Positions 53,253 through 60,814 of a stretch of 64,000 nucleotides of DNA are shown here, piece after piece. The notes beneath the pieces were generated by a model. That model worked only from the letters and a program-made list of their open reading frames with translations, was not told the DNA's origin and made no database searches. The DNA comes from an uncultured Bacteroidales bacterium. GTDB taxonomy: Bacteria; Bacteroidota; Bacteroidia; Bacteroidales; Muribaculaceae. The translations under genes and the position numbers were made by a program. The DNA is taken from contig CAMGBT010000001.1 of NCBI GenBank assembly GCA_946011725.1, positions 40,858 through 104,857 on the forward strand, given 5' to 3'. Within the stretch, counting starts at the first letter, position 1; each line of letters starts with the position of its first letter.

Positions 53253-53290
53253 TCACTCCATCCGTCAATATAAATTACACATATAATAAT

Positions 53291-54226
53291 ATGGAAACAA
53301 CCAAATGCCTGATTATTGGCTCCGGCCCCGCCGGCTACACCGCCGCCATCTACGCTTGCCGCGCCAACCTCAGCCCCATCCTCATTGAAGGCCCGGCTCC
53401 CGGCGGTCAGCTCCTCCAAACCACCGAGGTGGAAAACTTCCCCGGCTATCCCGAAGGCGTCACCGGCAATCAGCTCATCGAAGACTGCCGCAATCAAGCA
53501 CTCCGCTTCAAAGCCGACATCCGCCCCGGAGTGGTGACCGATGTCGACACCTCCGCACGACCCTTCACCGTGACTTTGGCCGACGGCTCCACCATCGCCG
53601 CCCAAACCATCATCGCCGCCACCGGTGCCACCGCCCGCTACCTCGGCCTCCTCGATGAGCTAAAGTACCAAGGCTTGGGCGTGAGCGCATGCGCCACCTG
53701 CGACGGCTTCTTCTACCGCAAGCGCGTGGTGGCTGTAGTAGGCGGCGGCGACACCGCCTGCGAAGAAGCTCTCTACCTCGCCGGATTGGCCAAAAAAGTG
53801 TACCTCATCGTGCGCAAACCCTATCTCCGCGCATCCAAAATCATGCAAGAACGCGCCCTCAATAACCCCAACATCGAAGTGCTCTTCAACACCAACACCG
53901 AAGGCCTCTTCGGCGACGAGTACCTCGAAGGCGCCCACCTTGTAGAACACCTCGGCACCCCCGACGAACGCCACTACGACATTGCCATCGATGGATTCTT
54001 CCTCGCCATCGGCCACAAGCCCTGCTCCGACTTCTTCCACGGCGCAGTCGACACCGATGCCGCCGGCTTCATCAAAACCAACGCACCCTCCACCGCCACA
54101 AACATCCCCGGCATATTCGCCGCCGGCGACGTGGCCGACCCTGCATATCGACAAGCCATCGTGGCCGCCGCTTCCGGTTGCCGTGCCGCCATCGATGCCG
54201 AACACTTCCTCCTCGAAAACGCCTAA
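53291..54226 (+). CDS. trxB: Thioredoxin reductase
   Basis: The 311-residue protein has the FAD motif IIGSGPAGYTAAIYACRA, the active-site CATCDGFFYR, the NADPH-binding VGGGDTACEEALYLA, and the closing GIFAAGDVADPAYRQAIVAAASG. It reduces thioredoxin using NADPH. It is 38 bp after the lolA-like gene and 21 bp before glf. Confidence 0.96.
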   Translation: METTKCLIIGSGPAGYTAAIYACRANLSPILIEGPAPGGQLLQTTEVENFPGYPEGVTGNQLIEDCRNQALRFKADIRPGVVTDVDTSARPFTVTLADGSTIAAQTIIAATGATARYLGLLDELKYQGLGVSACATCDGFFYRKRVVAVVGGGDTACEEALYLAGLAKKVYLIVRKPYLRASKIMQERALNNPNIEVLFNTNTEGLFGDEYLEGAHLVEHLGTPDERHYDIAIDGFFLAIGHKPCSDFFHGAVDTDAAGFIKTNAPSTATNIPGIFAAGDVADPAYRQAIVAAASGCRAAIDAEHFLLENA

Positions 54227-54247
54227 GCACACTAACACACCCCGCAA

Positions 54248-55357
54248 ATGGCGCGTTACGACTATCTAATTGTTGGTGCCGGTCTTTTCGGCTCGGTATT
54301 CGCCCACGAAGCCCGCGAAGGCGGTCGTTCATGCTTAGTGATCGACCGCCGCGACGCCGTGGGCGGCAATATCCGCTGCCGCGAAATCGACTCCATCAAC
54401 GTGCATCTCTACGGCGCTCACATCTTCCACACCGACCGTCAACGCCTCTGGAAGTATGTCACCCGATTCGTAGAGATGAACAACTACATCAACACGCCAA
54501 TCGCTTTCAACAACGGCCGGATCTTCAACCTGCCGTTCAACATGAACACATTCTATCAGCTCTGGGGCGTTACAACCCCGGCTGAAGCTAAGGCCGAAAT
54601 AGAGCGCCAACGTGCCCCATTCGCACATATCGCAAAGCCCGCCAACCTCGAAGAACAGGCGCTATCGCTTTGCGGCAGAGATATTTACGAATTACTTATT
54701 AGAGATTACACCGAGAAGCAATGGGGCCGGAAGTGCTCCGAGCTCCCGGCTTTCATAATCAAAAGAATTCCATTACGCTTCACATTTAACAACAATTACT
54801 TTAACGACACATACCAAGGCATCCCCATCGGCGGTTACAACCGTTTGATCGACGCGCTCCTCAGCGATGTAGAAGTCCGTACCGGCGTCGACTTCCTTGC
54901 CGACCGTAGCAACCTCTCCCAATTGGCTCGCAAAATCATCTTCACCGGATGTATCGACCAATTCTACGACTACTGCTTCGGCCCGCTCGCCTACCGCTCG
55001 CTCCGATTCGAACATCAACGTTTGGACATCCCCGACTTCCAAGGAAATGCCGTGGTCAACTACACTTCATCCGAGCAACCATTCACTCGAATTATCGAAC
55101 ACAAACATTTCGAATTTGGTAATCAACAACACACCATTATCACTCGCGAGTATTCAGAAACTTTTGAATTGGGCCGTGAACCGTATTATCCGGTTAACGA
55201 TAATGCCAACTCTGCCATCTACGCCAAATATCAGCGTAGAGCCGCAGCCGAGGCCGGCGTGAGATTCGGTGGTCGATTAGGTTCATACACCTACGCCGAC
55301 ATGGACGATACCATCGCCGCCGCCCTCGCTCTTTGGGAACGCGAACGATTATGTTAA
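54248..55357 (+). CDS. glf: UDP-galactopyranose mutase
   Basis: This 369-residue FAD enzyme has LIVGAGLFGSVFAHEA, VIDRRDAVGGNIRC, YGAHIFHT and NLPFNMNTFYQLWG, followed by LIRDYTEKQWG. All are diagnostic of Glf. It converts UDP-galactopyranose to UDP-galactofuranose, the donor for galactofuranosyl residues in surface polysaccharides. The next gene encodes a matching transferase. Codon use becomes more AT-rich in the 3' third. Confidence 0.96.
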   Translation: MARYDYLIVGAGLFGSVFAHEAREGGRSCLVIDRRDAVGGNIRCREIDSINVHLYGAHIFHTDRQRLWKYVTRFVEMNNYINTPIAFNNGRIFNLPFNMNTFYQLWGVTTPAEAKAEIERQRAPFAHIAKPANLEEQALSLCGRDIYELLIRDYTEKQWGRKCSELPAFIIKRIPLRFTFNNNYFNDTYQGIPIGGYNRLIDALLSDVEVRTGVDFLADRSNLSQLARKIIFTGCIDQFYDYCFGPLAYRSLRFEHQRLDIPDFQGNAVVNYTSSEQPFTRIIEHKHFEFGNQQHTIITREYSETFELGREPYYPVNDNANSAIYAKYQRRAAAEAGVRFGGRLGSYTYADMDDTIAAALALWERERLC

Positions 55358-55372
55358 CACACAAACTTTTAT

Positions 55373-56428
55373 ATGATATACTTACTTTCTAAAAACTATA
55401 AGGGAACAACATACGCAGGAAACAAAGCCAAAACCGACATAGAAGCAATACTCCGACACATGGGCTTAGAGCTTGCCGGCCTCGAGCAAACTCGCTACTC
55501 CAACCCCGTCAGAGGATTCTTCCGCACGCTCTTCTCCGTGCTGAAAGTCCCATTCACACTGCATAAGCGCGATGTTGTGGTTGTGCAATATCCTTTCAAA
55601 AAATACTTCAAGCTAATCTGCCGATTAGCCCACATGCGCGGCGCATCCGTAGTGACAGTCATTCACGACCTCGGCTGCTTCCGCCGCAAACGCATCTCGC
55701 CCAAACGCGAGATCCGCCTGCTCAACCACTCCGACTACATCGTGGCCCACAACCAAATCATGGCACAATGGCTTCACGACAACGGTTGCCGCGCCAAAAT
55801 CTCCTCCTTAGGCATCTTCGACTACCTCGCTCGTGCCACTCCTCAGCCGCAGCCCGACCATTTCAAGCCCGCCGAAATCATCTACGCCGGCTCGCTGCGC
55901 AAGCGCAAAAACGCCTTCCTCTACGATTGGCTCAACAACCTCTCTCCCGATAGCCAAATCCACGTAGCACTCTACGGCGGCGACTTCGAGCAGCAACACC
56001 TCAACGCCGATGCCCAAGTCGATTACAAAGGCTTCGTCGCTCACGAGCAACTCATAGCCTCCGCCCGCGCTCACTTCGGCCTGGTGTGGGACGGCGATTC
56101 CGTGGACTGTTGCAGCGGCAACTTTGGCGAATACCTCCGCATCAACAATCCCCACAAAGCATCGCTTTACCTTCGTTGCGGCATCCCCGTCATCGTGTGG
56201 AATCAATCCGCCATCCGCCACATTATCAACGACTTCCATGCCGGCATCGCCGTTGAAAGCCTCAACGACCTCCCCGCCATCCTCGCCAAGATGACCGCCG
56301 AAGAATACCAAACCCTGCGCCAAGGCGCCTGTCGCCTCGGTTCTCTCATCGCCAAAGGCCACTTCATCCAACAAGCCCTCCTCAGCTTCCGCTTCCGCTT
56401 CGGCTCCGACGGTCGCCACTACGTCTAA
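55373..56428 (+). CDS. Galactofuranosyltransferase, WbbI-like
   Basis: This 351-residue glycosyltransferase begins MIYLLSKNYKGTTYAGNKAKTD. Its C-terminal donor-binding half contains HFGLVWDGDSVDCCSGNFGEYLRINNPHKASLYL and GIPVIVWNQSAI. This pattern resembles the beta-1,6-galactofuranosyltransferase WbbI and its relatives. Together with glf, 15 bp upstream, it forms a two-gene module for adding galactofuranose to a surface glycan. The acceptor is unknown. Confidence 0.88.
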   Translation: MIYLLSKNYKGTTYAGNKAKTDIEAILRHMGLELAGLEQTRYSNPVRGFFRTLFSVLKVPFTLHKRDVVVVQYPFKKYFKLICRLAHMRGASVVTVIHDLGCFRRKRISPKREIRLLNHSDYIVAHNQIMAQWLHDNGCRAKISSLGIFDYLARATPQPQPDHFKPAEIIYAGSLRKRKNAFLYDWLNNLSPDSQIHVALYGGDFEQQHLNADAQVDYKGFVAHEQLIASARAHFGLVWDGDSVDCCSGNFGEYLRINNPHKASLYLRCGIPVIVWNQSAIRHIINDFHAGIAVESLNDLPAILAKMTAEEYQTLRQGACRLGSLIAKGHFIQQALLSFRFRFGSDGRHYV

Positions 56429-56443
56429 CCACCCGCAAGGCCC

Positions 56444-56507
56444 TAACGAAGTAACGAAGGACGAAGTAACGAAAAAATTAGTTACTTCGTCCTTCGTCAC
56501 TTCGTTA
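56444..56507. repeat. Long palindrome downstream of the galactofuranosyltransferase gene
   Basis: TAACGAAGTAACGAAGGACG continues into AAGTAAC and pairs with GTTACTTCGTCCTTCGTCACTTCGTTA around a 10-base AT loop, with one mismatch over 27 bp. It may act as a terminator or transcript-stabilising stem. The rest of 56508-56654 holds a reverse copy of the GC-rich repeat at 56549-56572. Confidence 0.8.
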
Positions 56508-56548
56508 TAACACACCTCCGCCACGCCGCCGCCACCGCCGCCCGCCAC

Positions 56549-56572
56549 GGGTTCTGTGGCGAGGCGGAAGCC
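56549..56572 (-). repeat. GC-rich repeat family, inverted single unit (56 kb)
   Basis: The reverse complement reads GGCTTCCGCCTCGCCACAGA, then ACCC. It matches the units at 45332 and 47248 with one or two changes. Confidence 0.65.
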
Positions 56573-56654
56573 AAGCTGCCGCGCATTCGCCCCGTAAATA
56601 TTTAAAATTAATAAAATTTAACTATCAAAAAGCCATAATTTGCAAAAAATAGTA

Positions 56655-56662
56655 TAACTTTG
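56655..56662 (+). promoter_or_regulatory. -7 box of the subtilisin/cohesin operon
   Basis: TAACTTTG on the plus strand. The leader to the ATG at 56767 is about 100 bases and contains small GC hairpins (GCCGCATCTGCGGC). The -33 element is not clear. Confidence 0.6.
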
Positions 56663-56766
56663 CGTAACTATATGTCTATGAATGGAGCGTTGCCGCATCT
56701 GCGGCTCTGCCCGCACGCTTTCTGAACCTAATACACCGCCGGCGGGTAGCGGTCTGAATAATCTTT

Positions 56767-59700
56767 ATGGCTAATACCAAATTTTTCAGCTCTTTAAGCC
56801 GTAGATTACTTCCGCTTACTTTGATGTTGGGTGCATTCATCACATCATCAGCTCAAGATTACGAAGTAAACACTATGGCCAACCGCCGCGGCGAATTTGT
56901 GCCCGGCGAGGTTATTGTGAAGTTTAAGGACACAAGTTCGGTGCGCATGCGTGCGCCTCGCGCCGTAGATTTCCGCTCCACCACCGTGGATGCCGTCGAC
57001 CAAACCTTCCGCGCCTTGGGCGTGCAGCAGGTCGAAGAACTGATGCCGCTCACCGGCGGCGCTCCAATGCGTCAAAATGTGCGTTCATTCTCCGGCAGCA
57101 CCGTGCCATCCGCCCCGATGGCCTTGGCCTACCGCGTCACCCTCAGTCCCGAGACCAACGTATTCGACGCCATCAACCAATTGCAAGCCCTCGAACAAGT
57201 GGAGTATGCCGAGCCTAACTATATGGTTTACACCTTGGAAGACGGCTCCCCCGACGACCCCTATTATACCAACCAATATGGCATCCAAGACATCAACTTA
57301 TACGATCTCTGGGGTATGCCCGTCATCTCAAAGGAAGGTCCAGTGATTGCCATCCTCGACACCGGTGTCGACGTCACTCACCCCGACCTCATCGACAATA
57401 TCTGGACCAACACCTCCGAAAACGATGGCGCCATCAAGTTTGATGACGACGGCAACGGCTTCGTCGACGACGTGCACGGTTGGGACTTCGTCAACCAAAC
57501 CGGCGACATCTTCGACTACAACGGCCACGGCACACACTGCGCCGGTATCGCCGCCGCCACCGGCTACAACGGCAAAGGCATCATCGGCGCCAACCCCTAC
57601 GCTCGCATCATGCCCGTTACCGTGATGCAAAGCAACGGCACCGGCGACATCGCCACCATCATCAAAGGCATCGACTACGCTGCCGCCAACGGTGCCGCCA
57701 TCATCAGCATGAGCCTTGGCACTTACTCCACCTCAATCGCCTTTGAGCAAGCCCTCGGTCGCGCTTACCAAAAGTGCGTATTAGTGGCCGCTGCAGGCAA
57801 CGATGGCTTGTGCCTCAATCATAAGCATCCGGAAAAGGGTCAAATGGCCCCGGCGCCTCAGTTCCCGGCTGCTTATACCTTCGTGCTCGGTGTGCAAGCC
57901 TCGAAACCCGAAGGCGGATTGGCCGGCTTCAGCAACTATGACGACGATGGTCCCGTATTCTCCTCATACACAGAACAATACAACTACGAACTGACCGTAC
58001 CGGGCGCGAACATCGTCAGCACCTTCCCCAACGGCCAATACAAGTATCTCAATGGTACTTCAATGGCCACTCCTTTGGCAGCCGGCGCCATCTCGCGCTT
58101 GCTCCAAGCCAAAGAATATCCCAATAAAGAAATCCTTTTTGGCGACTTAATCAACTGCCTCACCTCCAAAGGCAACACCGACTTCTACGCCGCCTACCAA
58201 ATCACCGATGAGCAACGCACTCCCGAGTTGCAAGTCACCACATTCGCCATCGAAGACCCCGAAGGCGACAATGATGGCCGTCCCGATGCCGGCGAACTCG
58301 TCAATATCTATCCTACAATCCGCAACGCTTGGGGTACCGCCAAAAATATCCGCATCAAACTCGAGTGTGCCGAGCCTGTCAATAATGTGTACACCCCTGT
58401 AGTTGAAGAAGTGGACTTCGGCTGGGAACTTTCAGCCTACGGTAGCGCTCGCTCAGCCAACCCGCTGCAAATCCGCCTCAAAGATGACGTAGTCGACGGC
58501 CGCATCATCATGCTCAAATTGATTGTCACCGGCGACAATGCCGCCACAGTGGAACTGCCCATCCAAATCACCGCCGAAAATGGCGTAGAACTTTCCGGTG
58601 TCATCGCCGAGGATATGACCCTCTATCCCAATGTTCACTACATCGTAACCACCAACCTCGCCGTGCCCGAAGGCGTCACCCTCACCATCCTCCCCGGCAC
58701 TGTCCTCAAATTCCGCGATGATACCGGCCTCAACGTGCAAGGCAACATCATCGCTAACGGCGAACCCGGCAACATGATTACATTCATGCCTGCCGACGGA
58801 GCTTTGGGCCAAATGAATGGTTTTATTCTTGGCCATTATGCTTATCCAACAAACAAACTGGGCTTCATTTCATACGCGACATTTACAAATCTAAGAAGTG
58901 ACTGGATGATTCGGTATGCTAACCTGAGTAATTGTATATTAAAGGATAGCAACACATTTAATTGTCTAGACAATTCTAATGTTGATAAATGTGCAATATA
59001 TCAAAATGATATAATTCGAATGCTTGATTCATATTTGTTCAATACGAATTATTGCGAGAATCGACATAATAATGGATATCACACCTGCTTCGATACATTT
59101 GAAAATACGAATTCATTTAATAACGATTGGAAAAATTATGGTCTGTTCTCAGTGGATTACTATACGGAATCAGTTAGTGTTTTCACTCCGGAGAAGCCCA
59201 ACTACCTTGGCTCGGCTCGCGAGGACATCGTGAAGCCGTTGGTATTGGATATTCGCACCGGCTTCGGCTTTGGCCAATACGACCTCTTGAATATGCGGAC
59301 GAGGCCGGTGGCTCAGGCTCACGGCATCGTGTGGAAGGTGGTGGTTAATGGCTATGATGCTCAGGATGAGTACGAAAGCCTGCCGCCGTTAGGCGTGGGT
59401 CGCCACGAGTTCAAGGTCTACTTCAACCGTCCGATGAATCACGACAAAGCGCCGGTGATTGCCATGGGTCTGCGTGAACCGTATACCCAAACCGCCATCG
59501 CCGAGGACGGAGCGTGGAGCTCGGAAGTGTTCGATGGCGAAACCGTCGACATCTACACCGCCTACCTCACTCTCCGCGGCAAGGATAACATCGACGGCGT
59601 CAACACCATCTACGTGGCTCAAGCCGAAGATGACGAGTTCTTCGAAATCCCTGTTGAGAAGCGCCGCTTCCATGTCAACGTGCAGAGCGCCGGTTCGCTC

Positions 59701-60807
59701 AGCGCCGGCTTCATGGCCGAAGCGGGCGTGGGCAAGGTGTCGCTCTCGTGGGACAACACCGAAGAGAACTTCGACGACATGCTCGGCTACAACCTCTACC
59801 GCTACACCCTCGCCGAAGACGGTTCGCAATCCGAACCCGCCTGCATCAACCGCAGCCTCATCACTCCCGACGAAACCGAATTCGTCGACTACGACATCAC
59901 CCCCGGCAACACCTACTGCTATTACTACAAGGTGCTGAGCACCTCGCTCACCGAGAACTCGCCCTCGAAGGTGGTGGCCGCCACTCCGCGCGCCGCTTCC
60001 AAAGGCGATGCCAACGGCTCCGGCGATGTTGACGTCAACGACGTGGTGTCCATTGTCAATTACATGGTGGGTGTGGACCAACGGCCTTTCATCCTTGATG
60101 CCGCCGACGTCAACTCCGACACCGCCATCGACATCCTCGACGTGGTAAGCACCGTCAACATCATCCTCACTCCCGAACAGGCCGCCAAACCGGCTGCTAC
60201 GGCGGAGAATGGCGTGGCCATCTACTATGTGGAAGACGGCGTGCTCTACGTCGACTCGCCCGTGGCTCTCTCCGGCGTTGACATCACCTTCGCCGCCACT
60301 CCGCGCGTGTCGTCCTTCACCCCGATGGCCGACATCGCCGCAATGGAAGTTACCGGCGGCTATGTGACCGACGGCCTCTACCGTGTGGTAGTCTTCTCCG
60401 CCGCCGGCAAGGCAATCCCCGCCGGTCGCACCGCTCTGCTGCGCATCGCCGATGCTGACATCGAAGCCATCACATTGGCCGACACTCGCGCCAATCGCGT
60501 GGACGCTCAAGCTGCCGACGAAAGCGGTGTTAGCGAAGCCGTGGCTGATGAAGTCCTCCGCCCCTGGCCGAATCCGTTCAAAGATTTCATCAACGTGCCT
60601 GTAACCGTGGCCGCCGACCAAGACGGCAAAGTGACCGTAACTCTGGTCAACCTCGCCGGCCAAATCGTGGCTATGCAGTCGCTCACACTGCAACCCGGTG
60701 ACCACACCGTGACCCTCGCCACCGACGCGCTGCCGCAAGGTTTCTACCTGCTCAACGCCTCAGTGGACAACTATACCGTACTCACCGAAAAAGTAATCAA
60801 ACGTTGA
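56767..60807 (+). CDS. T9SS-secreted subtilisin (S8) protease with dockerin and cohesin-like modules
   Basis: This 1346-residue protein has a signal peptide (1-29) and a propeptide beginning GEVIVKFKD. The S8 domain carries Asp198 (AILDTGVDV), His254 (GHGTHCAGI) and Ser432 (GTSMATPLAAG). Beta-rich modules follow, including a probable beta helix at about 680-810 encoded by strikingly AT-rich DNA. Next are a fibronectin-like domain (about 975-1075) and a dockerin (1080-1135) with two complete calcium loops, DANGSGDVDVND and DVNSDTAIDILD. A cohesin-like beta sandwich lies at about 1145-1240. The protein ends in a T9SS type A sorting domain (RPWPNPFKDFINV to EKVIKR). It is expected to be exported and anchored or released at the cell surface. 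The next gene encodes a protein with three cohesin-like modules. Confidence 0.9.
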   Translation: MANTKFFSSLSRRLLPLTLMLGAFITSSAQDYEVNTMANRRGEFVPGEVIVKFKDTSSVRMRAPRAVDFRSTTVDAVDQTFRALGVQQVEELMPLTGGAPMRQNVRSFSGSTVPSAPMALAYRVTLSPETNVFDAINQLQALEQVEYAEPNYMVYTLEDGSPDDPYYTNQYGIQDINLYDLWGMPVISKEGPVIAILDTGVDVTHPDLIDNIWTNTSENDGAIKFDDDGNGFVDDVHGWDFVNQTGDIFDYNGHGTHCAGIAAATGYNGKGIIGANPYARIMPVTVMQSNGTGDIATIIKGIDYAAANGAAIISMSLGTYSTSIAFEQALGRAYQKCVLVAAAGNDGLCLNHKHPEKGQMAPAPQFPAAYTFVLGVQASKPEGGLAGFSNYDDDGPVFSSYTEQYNYELTVPGANIVSTFPNGQYKYLNGTSMATPLAAGAISRLLQAKEYPNKEILFGDLINCLTSKGNTDFYAAYQITDEQRTPELQVTTFAIEDPEGDNDGRPDAGELVNIYPTIRNAWGTAKNIRIKLECAEPVNNVYTPVVEEVDFGWELSAYGSARSANPLQIRLKDDVVDGRIIMLKLIVTGDNAATVELPIQITAENGVELSGVIAEDMTLYPNVHYIVTTNLAVPEGVTLTILPGTVLKFRDDTGLNVQGNIIANGEPGNMITFMPADGALGQMNGFILGHYAYPTNKLGFISYATFTNLRSDWMIRYANLSNCILKDSNTFNCLDNSNVDKCAIYQNDIIRMLDSYLFNTNYCENRHNNGYHTCFDTFENTNSFNNDWKNYGLFSVDYYTESVSVFTPEKPNYLGSAREDIVKPLVLDIRTGFGFGQYDLLNMRTRPVAQAHGIVWKVVVNGYDAQDEYESLPPLGVGRHEFKVYFNRPMNHDKAPVIAMGLREPYTQTAIAEDGAWSSEVFDGETVDIYTAYLTLRGKDNIDGVNTIYVAQAEDDEFFEIPVEKRRFHVNVQSAGSLSAGFMAEAGVGKVSLSWDNTEENFDDMLGYNLYRYTLAEDGSQSEPACINRSLITPDETEFVDYDITPGNTYCYYYKVLSTSLTENSPSKVVAATPRAASKGDANGSGDVDVNDVVSIVNYMVGVDQRPFILDAADVNSDTAIDILDVVSTVNIILTPEQAAKPAATAENGVAIYYVEDGVLYVDSPVALSGVDITFAATPRVSSFTPMADIAAMEVTGGYVTDGLYRVVVFSAAGKAIPAGRTALLRIADADIEAITLADTRANRVDAQAADESGVSEAVADEVLRPWPNPFKDFINVPVTVAADQDGKVTVTLVNLAGQIVAMQSLTLQPGDHTVTLATDALPQGFYLLNASVDNYTVLTEKVIKR

Positions 60808-60814
60808 TTCGCCT

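Noticed and set aside
59389-60738. 449-residue minus-strand ORF opposite the protease gene
   Set aside because: It is a shadow of the dockerin and cohesin-like region with no recognisable motif.
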